This document shows, in pieces, positions 51,985-59,919 of a stretch of 64,000 nt of DNA. The stretch covers positions 333,812 through 397,811 of the forward strand of contig NZ_JAHXBF010000013.1 in assembly GCF_020103695.1 (NCBI RefSeq), written 5' to 3'. The number at the start of each line of letters is the position of its first letter. Positions within the stretch are counted from its first letter, which is position 1. The DNA is from Hyalangium versicolor. GTDB taxonomy: Bacteria; Myxococcota; Myxococcia; Myxococcales; Myxococcaceae. The position numbers were made by a program, and so were the translations under genes. The notes under the pieces were generated by a model, which was given only the letters and a program-made list of their open reading frames with translations, was not told where the DNA came from and did no database searches.

Positions 51985-53082
51985 ATGCCGACCCTGTTCG
52001 ATCCCTTCACGCTCAAGGGCGTTACCCTCCGCAACCGCGTTGTCGTCTCGCCGATGTGCCAGTACATGGCCGAGGAGGGCTTTGTTACCGAGTGGCACCG
52101 GGTCCACCTCGCGGGCTTGGCGCGCGGCGGCTCGGGCCTGGTCATGGTCGAGGCGACCGGCGTCTCGCCAGAAGGGCGCATCACGCCCGGCTGCACGGGC
52201 CTGTGGAACGACGCGCAAGCGGAGGCCTTTGCGCCCATCGTCCGCTCGATCAAGGTGGCAGGTGCGGTTCCCGGCATCCAAATCGGGCATGCAGGCCGCA
52301 AGGCGAGCGCCAACCGGCCGTGGGAGGGCGATGATCATATTGCCGAAGGGGATTCGCGTGGCTGGGAGACGATCGCTCCTTCAGCGGTCGCCGTGGGCGG
52401 GGGGTTGGGCAAGGTGCCTCGCGCGATGACGAAGGCAGACATCGACCGGGTCCGGCGAGATTTCGTCGCGGCGGCCGTGCGCGCGAGGGATGTCGGCTTC
52501 CAATGGCTGCTGCTGCACTTCGCGCACGGCTACCTGGCGCAGGAGTTCCTCTCGGGTCACTCAAACCACCGCCAGGACGAGTACGGTGGCAGCTTCGAGA
52601 ACAGGAGCCGGTTCCTCATGGAGACGTTGGCCGCCGTGCGCAAGGTGTGGCCGGAGGATCGGCCGCTGGCAGCGCGCCTGGGCGTGATCGAGTTCGACGG
52701 CCGTGACGAGGAGACCTTGTCGGAGTCGATCGAGCTGGTCCGGCGATTCAAGGGGGAGGGGCTCGATCACCTCGACGTCAGCCTTGGCTTCTCGACGTTG
52801 AACGCGAAGATTCCCTGGGGGCCCGCCTTCATGGCGCCGGTCGCGGGGCGTCTGCGGGGGGAGACGGGGCTGCCGACCTCCACGAGCTGGTACATCAGCG
52901 AGCCGGAGCAGGCGAACGGCCTCATTCGCGACGGCAAGCTCGATCTCGTGATGCTCGGCCGGCCGTTGCTGGAGAATCCGCATTGGCCCTACACCGCCGC
53001 GCGCAAGCTCGGGGTGGACAAGGCGGCGTGGACGTTGCCAGCTCCATACGCTCATTGGCTGGAGCGGTATCGCTCGGCATAG
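51985..53082 (+). CDS. NADH:flavin oxidoreductase, Old Yellow Enzyme (YqjM-like)
   Basis: 365 residues forming an FMN-binding TIM barrel. SPMCQY (Cys25) is the hallmark of the thermophilic-like/YqjM class, where the Cys tunes FMN. IQIGHAGRKAS, LLHFAHGYLAQEFLS, RQDEYGGSFENRSRF and the phosphate-binding LVMLGRPLLENPHW complete the family pattern. It reduces activated C=C bonds of electrophiles with NAD(P)H. The start ATG at 51985 follows CTGGAG; the open frame further upstream crosses the operator. It is divergent from the ArsR-SIR2 operon and probably under the same regulator, suggesting an electrophile or redox stress response. Confidence 0.92.
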   Translation: MPTLFDPFTLKGVTLRNRVVVSPMCQYMAEEGFVTEWHRVHLAGLARGGSGLVMVEATGVSPEGRITPGCTGLWNDAQAEAFAPIVRSIKVAGAVPGIQIGHAGRKASANRPWEGDDHIAEGDSRGWETIAPSAVAVGGGLGKVPRAMTKADIDRVRRDFVAAAVRARDVGFQWLLLHFAHGYLAQEFLSGHSNHRQDEYGGSFENRSRFLMETLAAVRKVWPEDRPLAARLGVIEFDGRDEETLSESIELVRRFKGEGLDHLDVSLGFSTLNAKIPWGPAFMAPVAGRLRGETGLPTSTSWYISEPEQANGLIRDGKLDLVMLGRPLLENPHWPYTAARKLGVDKAAWTLPAPYAHWLERYRSA

Positions 53083-53099
53083 CCCTCTTGCGTCAGAGC

Positions 53100-54497
53100 T
53101 CAGTAGCAGAGGTAGTTGTCGCTCCAGCTCTGAGGATCCGCGGGCTCCATCCACGGAACACATCGCTTGCCGGGAATGGGGCCTGCGGAGGACCACTGGA
53201 AGTTGAGCGAGCTGTTGCCCGGAACGCAGACGTAGTTGTTGTTCCAGCCATGGGTATCCACAGACTCGTTGACGAGCGTGCACTTCAGGCCGGGGATGGC
53301 TCCCGCGCTGCTGAAGCGCAGCCCTTCGTCGTTCTCGGAGCACAGCCAGTTGTCGTTCCAGGTGTCCGGATCGTTCGGCTCGAGGATCTGGGTGCAATGG
53401 TAGCCCGCGACCTTGCCCGAGTTGGAAAACACGAGCCGCTGGGTGAAGCACAGATAGTTGTCATCCCAGCCATGGGGATCACTTGTCTCCAACCATGGCG
53501 TGCAACGCTGACCAGCGATGGGGCCGGCGAACGACCAGGTGAACTCGATGGGGCTGGTGGGGGGCACGCACAGGTAGTTGTCGTTCCAGTAGACGATATC
53601 CGAAGGCTCGAGGATCTGCGTGCAGCGCTGGCCGGCAATGGGCCCCCCGTAGGACCAGCGGATGCCTTGGTACCCAGCAGAGCAGAAATAGTTGTCGCTC
53701 CAGGTATCAGTATCGCCGGGCTCATCGACGCTGATGCATGCGGAAGAAGACAGGGACCCAGCGGACCGGAACTCGAAGGGAGCCACGCCGTAGGCACGCC
53801 GCAAGCCCTGCACATCGAGCGGACTCAGGGTGTCGGACCAGACGCCGTCGCGGTAGTAGGGGTACAGGACCGAGTCGAAATCGAACTCAGTAAATTCCTG
53901 GCAGGTCCTGCTGTTCTCGGGGACGTCCTCCTGGTCCGGACACGCGTCACTGTAACCGTCGGTGAAGCCCAGCGCGTAGCCGAACATCTTCAGCGCTTCG
54001 GCGCGGATGCAGTAGTTCAGATCATCGCCCGGAAAGAACGCATCATCGATACCGTCGTTGCAGTTCTCGCTCCAGTGGGCAAAGGTGAGGTTGAGCAACA
54101 TGCTTGGGTTCGAGCTGCTCATGCCTCTACGGGAGTAGGGGGACTGATCGGCCACGTCGATGCGGATGGCGGAGGCTGGCGTGGTGCTGTCGCAGGTTCC
54201 CCAGCCTGTGAAGCGAACGCTGCTGAGTGCATCCCACTGAGCCGTGATGGCCGTTCGCACCCACTCCTTCTCAGTGGTCAAGCCCGGAACGAGCCAGCAC
54301 ACAGGAACGTCCGTGGAGCCCGAGGGGCTCGTAGGCCAGAAGGTAGACGGATTGCCCACCAACGCCTCCTGGTGCGAACCCACGGTCAGCACCTCATTGC
54401 CCTGGGGGAGTTCGCCTGGAGGCTGGCAGGCGAGAATCAGCACGGAGAGCAACGAAAGCCTGTGGGGAAGGCGGGCTGCGGGGTCGCGGGGCGACAT
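53100..54497 (-). CDS. Metzincin-like lipoprotein with lost zinc site and six C-terminal repeats
   Basis: 465 residues. Signal peptide with lipobox LILAC (Cys24). Residues ~60-240 follow the myxobacterial matrixin/astacin-like pattern (PVCWLVPGLTTEKEWVRTAITAQWDALSSVRFTGWGTC), but the zinc helix, normally HEFGHALGFxH, reads KMFGYALGFTD: the three His and the catalytic Glu are Lys170, Tyr174, Asp180 and Met171, and the Met-turn region reads SVLYPYY. It is therefore a pseudo-protease. Residues ~243-465 are six ~37-residue repeats (SAGxIxGxRC...EPxDPxxWxDNYLC), each with paired cysteines. A binding or decoy role is likely. The ATG at 54497 is chosen because the signal peptide begins there. Confidence 0.82.
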   Translation of the reverse strand: MSPRDPAARLPHRLSLLSVLILACQPPGELPQGNEVLTVGSHQEALVGNPSTFWPTSPSGSTDVPVCWLVPGLTTEKEWVRTAITAQWDALSSVRFTGWGTCDSTTPASAIRIDVADQSPYSRRGMSSSNPSMLLNLTFAHWSENCNDGIDDAFFPGDDLNYCIRAEALKMFGYALGFTDGYSDACPDQEDVPENSRTCQEFTEFDFDSVLYPYYRDGVWSDTLSPLDVQGLRRAYGVAPFEFRSAGSLSSSACISVDEPGDTDTWSDNYFCSAGYQGIRWSYGGPIAGQRCTQILEPSDIVYWNDNYLCVPPTSPIEFTWSFAGPIAGQRCTPWLETSDPHGWDDNYLCFTQRLVFSNSGKVAGYHCTQILEPNDPDTWNDNWLCSENDEGLRFSSAGAIPGLKCTLVNESVDTHGWNNNYVCVPGNSSLNFQWSSAGPIPGKRCVPWMEPADPQSWSDNYLCY

Positions 54498-54844
54498 GGC
54501 ACACTCTCTGGGATAGCGGAGGGCCCCAGCGAGAGCAGCCCTCGTGCCAGCCGCTCGCCTCTCGCAGCTCGCTCTGTGTCCTCCGCGAAAGGCCTCGGTT
54601 CCCGGCAAGAAGTTGCCCGCGGAGGTTTGCCCGTCGGCAAGAAGTTGCCCGAGCTGCCCGGCGCGCTCTTTCGACTCTGTAGGTTTCGCCCTGCTTGATC
54701 GCCGTCACTGAGGGTGACTGCATCCGGCTGAGACGTCTGCTCGTAACAAGGTCCACGAAAGCAACTCCGGCAAGCTTGTGTCCTCGGTGGAGTCTGCGAT
54801 CGTCGAGTGATTGCGGTCCCTTTGCCCTCCTGGAGCTTCTTGCC
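54498..54844. other. 347-bp divergent intergenic region
   Basis: It lies between two lipoprotein genes. It contains two copies of a 16-bp palindromic element (listed separately). No RNA gene or short ORF with convincing coding character was seen. Confidence 0.6.
54604..54651. promoter_or_regulatory. Two tandem palindromic elements 32 bp apart
   Basis: GGCAAGAAGTTGCCCG occurs exactly at 54604-54619 and 54636-54651. Each contains GGCAA-GAAG-TTGCC, an inverted repeat. The 32-bp period is three helical turns, so two bound dimers would lie on one face of the DNA. They lie between divergent lipoprotein genes and are a probable operator pair. Confidence 0.55.
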
Positions 54845-55579
54845 ATGGCCATGTGCCGTCGGGTCACTCATCTGTGCGTCGTGCTGTCGCTGCTGTGGAC
54901 CTCTTGCGGTAATGGAGGCCCAGGCGCCTCCTATGCTTCGAGCTACAGCAGGAAGGCCGATTGGGCCCCCGGTATCCCGGCGACGCCCGCGAGCTCCGAC
55001 AAGGTGGTACGGCCGGACCAGATGGTCGTCGCCTTCTCCTTCGGCAAGGAGGCCGTCGCGAGGGAGACACTGCTGCCCGCGCTCAAGGCCGCAGTGGAGC
55101 AGTACACGCGCTCCGCCACGGACACCACGAAGGCGGAGCTGGCGGTGAAACTGCGCGGCTTCGTGCCTGGGGTTGCGTCCGTGGACGGCAAGCCCGGCTG
55201 GCGGGCCACGGTGCAGGGCGAACTGATCGTGACGTTGCCAGAGGCCCTGGACTACTGGGGGCGTTCCGAGCTGATGGCGGCGCTCCTCCAGGTCGGTGAG
55301 CAGACGCTGCTCGCCGCGGAGAAGACAGGGCTGGAGGTCAGCATCTCCGCGCCCGTGGTCAGGCTGAAGGATCCGGAGGCGTATCGCGCCGAGCTGATGA
55401 AGCGCTGGGTGGAGCAGGCCCGCGCCTTTGCCAGCACGGCTCAGGGCGATCGTCCGCTGCAACTCGAGGCCTGCGCGCCGCCGGGTGCGGTGGAGCAGCA
55501 GGTGGTGACGGTCGAGGAGGTGGTGCTGAAGCTGGCGATGAACTGCCAGCTCTCCGCCCCGCCCGCGCTCCCCCAATGA
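54845..55579 (+). CDS. Hypothetical lipoprotein
   Basis: 244 residues, family not recognised. Signal peptide with a lipobox-like WTSC (Cys ~21) followed by GNGG. The mature part is a mixed alpha/beta domain: FSFGKEAVARETLLPALKAAVEQYTRSATDTTKAELAVKLRGFVPGV, then GELIVTLPEALDYWGRSELMAALLQVGEQTLLAAEKTGLEVSIS, then RLKDPEAYRAELMKRWVEQARAFA. The last two blocks resemble the SIMPL-type oxidative-stress/periplasmic fold only loosely. The start is ATG at 54845 (or 54851), with GGAG about eight bases before. It is convergent with the repeat protein at 55646 across a strong terminator. Confidence 0.75.
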   Translation: MAMCRRVTHLCVVLSLLWTSCGNGGPGASYASSYSRKADWAPGIPATPASSDKVVRPDQMVVAFSFGKEAVARETLLPALKAAVEQYTRSATDTTKAELAVKLRGFVPGVASVDGKPGWRATVQGELIVTLPEALDYWGRSELMAALLQVGEQTLLAAEKTGLEVSISAPVVRLKDPEAYRAELMKRWVEQARAFASTAQGDRPLQLEACAPPGAVEQQVVTVEEVVLKLAMNCQLSAPPALPQ

Positions 55580-55585
55580 GCGTGA

Positions 55586-55622
55586 CGGCCCGCGGGAGGA
55601 GGGGGCTCCTCGCCGCGGGCCG
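55586..55622. terminator. Strong bidirectional terminator hairpin
   Basis: CGGCCCGCGG (55586-55595) pairs with CCGCGGGCCG (ending 55622), and inside it GAGGAG pairs with CTCCTC. It is located exactly between convergent stops at 55579 and 55646. Very GC-rich, no U-tract. Confidence 0.75.
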
Positions 55623-55645
55623 AGCCGGACGGTGAAGCCAGGTCC

Positions 55646-57886
55646 TTAGAAAGCGGATCCGTTCGCGCGCGTGCCGGCCGAGGCCGCGAGAGGCGAGATC
55701 GCGTTGTGCAGCACGAAGCTACCCTCCGCGGTGGCATCCGGGCTGCGGTTCATCGACACTCCATCAGCCGAGGCCAACCCGCTGGAATAGGTGAAGGTGT
55801 CGATGACGATGCCCGCGGCGGTCTTCAGGGTGACCGTGTCGCCGGTGTTGCCCAGGCTGAGGCCTCCGGTGCTGGCGGCCACGGTGAGCGAGCACGACGA
55901 GCACGGCGGAATCCCGGAGGCCGCACCGAACACCACCACGGCCTTGCCCGGAGCCAGCACGGTGCCGGAAGCAAACGTGTGGCGCGCCGCCGTGGCATCC
56001 CAGAGCGTCCATCCGCTGATATCCGTGGCCGTGCTGCCCGCGTTGACCAACTCGACGAACTCTCCGGCGGTGGCCGAGCCGGGCTCGTTGGCGAGGATCT
56101 CATTGAGGATGATGCCACGCTCCACGCAGGTGAGGCCATCACCCGTGTAGCCGGAGTTGCAGGCGCACGTGCGCGAGCCGGGGAGGTTCGTGCAGGTGGC
56201 GTTCTCGCTGCACCCGCCGTTGTTCACCAGGCACTCGTTGCGGTCGCCCATGACAAACTCCTGGCTGACGGACGCGGAGAACGTCTGGTTCGGCAGCGGC
56301 GTCATCAGGTACGCGGAGTTGGTCCCCGGATCGAGCCGCACCGAATCGTAGAAGCCCGAGATCATGCGCACCTGGAAGCGGCCGTCGGAGCCTGACAGGG
56401 GCGTCAGGTCATTCCAGCTGATTCCGCGATACGCCGAGCCCAACAGGCGCACGTTGGCCACCGGCTGGCCGCTGCTGTTGACGACTCGGCCGTTGAGCAC
56501 GATGTCATTCGTCGTCAGGTTGAGTGTGGTCGAAGTGCTGAAGGCCCGGGAGGACACCAGGGTCTCCGAGCCCGTGAAGCCGGGGAGGGCGAACTCGACG
56601 CCGACGCCATAGGTGCCAGGGCTGAGCTGCAGCGAGTACATACCAGATGCATCCGTGGTGGCCTGATACGTGGGGATGCTCCCCGAGGAGCCCTTGACAT
56701 AGACATTCACTCCCGCCGCGATGCTTCCATCGGCGAACTTCACTTGCCCCGAGAGGCTGATGACCTGGCCCAGGACGAAGTCCTGCGTGGTGTTACCCGA
56801 AAACGTCTGATTGGGCAGCGGCGTGACGACGGAGGGGCTTCCCTGAGGAGGCACCAGACTCATCGAGGTGTAGGTTTCTGGGACCATGCGGACCTGGAAG
56901 CGGCCGTCGGCTCCAGACACGGGAGACAGCGCACTCAAGCCGCTGCTGCGATTCGCCATCCCTCGCAGGTTCACGTTGGCCACCGACTGGCCGCTGCTGT
57001 TGACGACCCGGCCATTGAGCTGGATGTCATTGATCGTCAGGTCGAGTGTGGAGTTGGTGCTGAAGGTGCTCGAGGAGAACAGGAGCGTCATGCCAGTGAA
57101 GCCGGGTGAGCTGAACCCGGCGATGATGTTGTAGGTGCCAGGGCTGAGTTGCAGCGAGTACATGCCGGCTGCATTCGTGGTGGCTTGATACGTGACGGTG
57201 CTCGTGGAGTTTCTGACATAAACGGTCGCTCCCGCCGCGATGCTGCCATCCGAGAACTTCACCTGCCCGGAGAGGCTGATGGGATTGCCCAAGACGAAGT
57301 CCTGCGGGGTGTTGGCTGAGAGCGTCCGACTCGGCAGGGGCGTGGCGACGTAGGGGCCACCCGTGGGAGGCTCCAACAGCATGGAGGTGTAGTAGCCAGG
57401 AAACATGCGCACCTGGAAGCGGCCGTCGGCTCCAGAGACGGGAGACAGCGCACTGTCCCCGTCGTAGTTGCCATTCAGCGACTCGCCCCACAGGTGCACG
57501 TTGGCCACCGGCTGGCCGCTGCTGTTGACGACTCGGCCGTTGAGCACGATGTCATTCGTCGTCAGGTTGAGTGTGGTCGGGGTGCTGAAGGACTGGAGGG
57601 ACACCAGGCTCTGCGCGCCAGAGAAGTGGGGGGAGTTCAACTCGACGCCGATGCTGTAGGTGCCGGGGATGAACTGCAGCGAGTACATACCGGCTGCATC
57701 CGTGGTGGTCCGGTACGCGAGGGTGCTCGATGGCAACCTGGCATAAACGGTGACGCCCGCGGCGAGGCTGCCATCGGCGAACTTCACTTGCCCGCTCAGG
57801 GCGGCTTGAGCCCAGGCAGTGCCAGGGAGCGACAACAACACAATGGCCACGAGGGCCGTCCGATAAAGGAAAGCGTGTAGAGGCAT
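55646..57886 (-). CDS. Secreted repeat protein: carboxypeptidase-regulatory-like modules, EGF, lamin-tail domain
   Basis: 746 residues with a Sec signal peptide (cleavage near AWA-Q, ~26). Three ~175-residue units follow, each made of two transthyretin-like/CarboxypepD_reg modules (SGQVKFADGSLAAGVTVYARLP ... GMYSLQFIPGTYSIGVEL; then DIVLNGRVVNSSGQPVANVHLWG ... GRFQVRMFPGYY). A Cys-rich EGF-like domain comes next (ECLVNNGGCSENATCTNLPGSRTCACNSGYTGDGLTC, ~550-585), then a C-terminal lamin-tail domain (LNEILANEPGSATAGEFVELVNAGS ... ISGWTLWDATAARHTFA). No catalytic motif was seen; cell-surface or matrix binding is likely. The repeat units share long identical DNA. Confidence 0.85.
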   Translation of the reverse strand: MPLHAFLYRTALVAIVLLSLPGTAWAQAALSGQVKFADGSLAAGVTVYARLPSSTLAYRTTTDAAGMYSLQFIPGTYSIGVELNSPHFSGAQSLVSLQSFSTPTTLNLTTNDIVLNGRVVNSSGQPVANVHLWGESLNGNYDGDSALSPVSGADGRFQVRMFPGYYTSMLLEPPTGGPYVATPLPSRTLSANTPQDFVLGNPISLSGQVKFSDGSIAAGATVYVRNSTSTVTYQATTNAAGMYSLQLSPGTYNIIAGFSSPGFTGMTLLFSSSTFSTNSTLDLTINDIQLNGRVVNSSGQSVANVNLRGMANRSSGLSALSPVSGADGRFQVRMVPETYTSMSLVPPQGSPSVVTPLPNQTFSGNTTQDFVLGQVISLSGQVKFADGSIAAGVNVYVKGSSGSIPTYQATTDASGMYSLQLSPGTYGVGVEFALPGFTGSETLVSSRAFSTSTTLNLTTNDIVLNGRVVNSSGQPVANVRLLGSAYRGISWNDLTPLSGSDGRFQVRMISGFYDSVRLDPGTNSAYLMTPLPNQTFSASVSQEFVMGDRNECLVNNGGCSENATCTNLPGSRTCACNSGYTGDGLTCVERGIILNEILANEPGSATAGEFVELVNAGSTATDISGWTLWDATAARHTFASGTVLAPGKAVVVFGAASGIPPCSSCSLTVAASTGGLSLGNTGDTVTLKTAAGIVIDTFTYSSGLASADGVSMNRSPDATAEGSFVLHNAISPLAASAGTRANGSAF
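56449..56532. repeat. 84-bp exact direct repeat inside the gene (copy 1; copy 2 at 57496-57579)
   Basis: Bases 56449-56532 and 57496-57579 appear identical over 84 positions when read side by side, and both encode the NGRVVNSSGQPVANV region. The intermediate unit (~56970-57055) is similar but diverged. This points to recent duplication or gene conversion between the first and third units. Confidence 0.8.
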
Positions 57887-57931
57887 GGGGACCTTGTCGT
57901 TGAAGAGCGGCAGGGAAGGATTGCTGCGGCA

Positions 57932-57959
57932 CTCGGGCTTCTCTTGGAAGCCGCGAGTT
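57932..57959 (-). terminator. Hairpin downstream of the TetR gene
   Basis: ACTCG-GGCTTC pairs with GAAGCC-CGAGT around a short loop, with one unpaired base. It lies 57 bases past the TetR stop codon on the minus strand and before the start of the repeat-protein gene. It has no U-tract. Confidence 0.4.
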
Positions 57960-58015
57960 CCATGCTGTTAGACCATGCGGGTCTGACTTTTCCCTGGGAC
58001 TGACCGGCCTCTCCG

Positions 58016-58738
58016 TCACCCTGAGTCTGCGATGCGATCGAGCAGCTCGCTCAACAGCAAGCTCTCGCCTTTCGTGAGCACCGTGAGCCGGTCCATGGAG
58101 GCTCGCAGTGCCGCAGCTGCGGCGCGGACGTCCGTGTTCGCCGGTGTCGCCGCCTCGCTCGTGATCGCGGCCAGGACCGCCTCGCGCGCTGCGTCGGCGA
58201 GTCCGAGGTCGCGCTGCCCTTCGGGCTGGCGCAGCAGGGTGAGCACGGCCCCGGTGCCCATCGCTGTCACGAGGCCGAGCGCCCGTTCTTCACTGACCCG
58301 CAGCCGGCCCGCGAGCGCGATGTTCCGGATGCGCCGCCGCAGCACATCCGTCCCGTCGCTGATGGCCGAAGACGGCGAGGCCGGGTGCGGATCGCTGCTC
58401 ATGATCGCGAACAGCCCGGGGTGGCTCAGGCCAAACGCCACGTGCATGTCCCAGCCATCGCGAAAGTCCTGGAGCGCGTCGGGATGCGGCGCGCGCGCGG
58501 ACTTCTTCGACACGTAGCTGCCCAGCACGTGCTCGATGACGGCCGCAAGGAGGCCTCGCTTGTCGCCGAAGAGCCGGTAGATGGTCGGGGCCTGCACACC
58601 GGCAGCGGCGGCCACAGCCCGTGTGGTTGCGGCATCGGGGCCTCCGGAGGAGATGAGCTCCGCGGCGGCCGCAATGATTCGCGCACGCACATCGGGGCCC
58701 TCGGCGTCTTCAGCGGCGGACTTCTCGCGGTCCTCCAT
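58016..58738 (-). CDS. TetR/AcrR family transcriptional regulator
   Basis: 240 residues. HTH: RIIAAAAELISSGGPDAATTRAVAAAAGVQAPTIYRLFGDKRGLLAAVIEHVL (~20-72). The C-terminal helical domain (HVAFGLSHPGLFAIMSS ... ALGLVTAMGTGAVLTLLRQPEGQ) is a typical ligand pocket. It is divergent from the NmrA-like reductase 123 bases away, and inverted repeats in the shared region are likely operators, so it probably represses the reductase and itself. Confidence 0.9.
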   Translation of the reverse strand: MEDREKSAAEDAEGPDVRARIIAAAAELISSGGPDAATTRAVAAAAGVQAPTIYRLFGDKRGLLAAVIEHVLGSYVSKKSARAPHPDALQDFRDGWDMHVAFGLSHPGLFAIMSSDPHPASPSSAISDGTDVLRRRIRNIALAGRLRVSEERALGLVTAMGTGAVLTLLRQPEGQRDLGLADAAREAVLAAITSEAATPANTDVRAAAAALRASMDRLTVLTKGESLLLSELLDRIADSG

Positions 58739-58784
58739 GGCGCGGAAGGTAGCATGCGGCCCTCGAAACGTCGCTAACAGCGAA

Positions 58785-58816
58785 TTGATAGCGGCGATAA
58801 TGTGAGGGTGTTATCG
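58785..58816 (+). promoter_or_regulatory. Promoter and overlapping operator for the NmrA-like gene
   Basis: TTGATA (58785-58790, 5/6 of the -35 consensus), 18 bases, TGTTAT (58809-58814, weak -10). The inverted repeat CGATAA (58795-58800), ten bases, TTATCG (58811-58816) overlaps this promoter. A second palindrome, TCGCT-AAC-AGCGA, lies at 58771-58783. The arrangement suits repression by the divergent TetR protein. Confidence 0.45.
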
Positions 58817-58861
58817 TTGGTAACGAAGGGGTGTTTCCGTCGTTATCCAGAGGGGCATTCA

Positions 58862-59734
58862 ATGATCGTCGTGACCGGAGCAACAGGGCAGCTCGGCCGT
58901 CTCATCGTGGAGAAGCTTGTTACCCGCGTCCCTGTGGATCGGGTCGCCGTGAGTGTCCGCGATGTGCAGAAGGCCCAGGATCTGGCGGCACGTGGCGTCC
59001 GAGTGCGCAGGGGCGATTTCGCGGATCCGAAGAGCCTGGCACACGCCTTCGAGGGCGCGTCCCAGGTCCTGATGATCTCGTCAAATGCGGCTGCGACTGG
59101 CGGCGATACCCTGGCCCAGCATCGCTCCGCCATTGACGCCGCGCGGTCCGCGGGGGCGCGGCGCATCGTCTACACGAGCCACATGGCTGCGAGCCATTCG
59201 TCGGAATTTCCTCCGATGCTCCACCATGCGGCGACGGAGCAGATGCTGGGCGAGTCCGGTCTGGCGTGGACCGCGCTGCGCAACGGTTTCTACGCTGCGA
59301 GCGCGATGCTCCTGCTGGGGAAGGGCCTGCAGACGGGAGTCTTCGAGGCGCCCCCGGACGGAAAGATCTCCTGGACCACGCACGCCGAACTTGCGGAGGC
59401 GGCCGCGGTGATTCTGGCGAACGAGGGGCAGTACAACGGGCCGACGCCGCCCCTCACGGCCGCGCAGGCGCTCGACTTTGGAGAGCTGTGCGACAGCGTG
59501 TCGAGCGTCCTCGGACGTCCGCTCCGTCGAAGCATCGTGTCGGAGGACGAGATGCGCGCGAAGCTCACGGCATCCGGAATGCCCGCGTACGCGGTCGCTG
59601 TCTCGCTGGGCCTCTACCGCGCGAGCCGGAACGGCGAGTTCGCGGCCGTGGATCCCACGCTGCGGAAGTTGCTCGGGCGTGCGCCGACGAGCATGCGCGA
59701 GGTGATTGCCGAGAAGATGGGCCGAGCGGCTTGA
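58862..59734 (+). CDS. NmrA/QorB-like NAD(P)-binding reductase
   Basis: 290 residues of the atypical short-chain dehydrogenase group. It starts MIVVTGATGQLGRLIVEKL with the Rossmann GxxGxxG, then VRRGDFADPKSLAHAFEGASQVLMISS and RRIVYTSHMAA. The usual YxxxK catalytic pair is absent (HHAATEQMLGESGLAWTALRNGFY instead), as in NmrA and quinone-reductase-2-like members. It probably reduces quinones or senses NADP(H). The ATG at 58862 directly precedes the nucleotide-binding strand; the frame open from 58802 is not needed. It is divergent from the TetR gene and followed by a clear terminator. Confidence 0.9.
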   Translation: MIVVTGATGQLGRLIVEKLVTRVPVDRVAVSVRDVQKAQDLAARGVRVRRGDFADPKSLAHAFEGASQVLMISSNAAATGGDTLAQHRSAIDAARSAGARRIVYTSHMAASHSSEFPPMLHHAATEQMLGESGLAWTALRNGFYAASAMLLLGKGLQTGVFEAPPDGKISWTTHAELAEAAAVILANEGQYNGPTPPLTAAQALDFGELCDSVSSVLGRPLRRSIVSEDEMRAKLTASGMPAYAVAVSLGLYRASRNGEFAAVDPTLRKLLGRAPTSMREVIAEKMGRAA

Positions 59735-59741
59735 GCCGAGT

Positions 59742-59766
59742 AGGCCTCTGCCTGGGGGAGAGGCCT
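59742..59766 (+). terminator. Hairpin terminator after the NmrA-like gene
   Basis: AGGCCTCT (59742-59749) and AGAGGCCT (59759-59766): a perfect 8-bp stem with a nine-base loop, starting eight bases after the stop codon and followed by TGTTG. Confidence 0.65.
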
Positions 59767-59820
59767 TGTTGCTGGGCGTGGATGCGTCGCCCGCCGCTCC
59801 CGGAAGTGTCTCGTGTACCA

Positions 59821-59829
59821 TGCTACAAT
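59821..59829 (+). promoter_or_regulatory. Candidate extended -10 promoter
   Basis: TGCTACAAT, an extended -10 type element (TGn plus TACAAT, 5/6), about 91 bases upstream of the next start codon. No good -35 was found. Confidence 0.35.
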
Positions 59830-59919
59830 CCCCATCATGGGGCAGCGCCACGTTCACTTCAGCCACGTCTCCCGGCGCGCCCAGTCCATGGGCGCGGTGC
59901 TCCCTAGAGCCGTTGCCCC

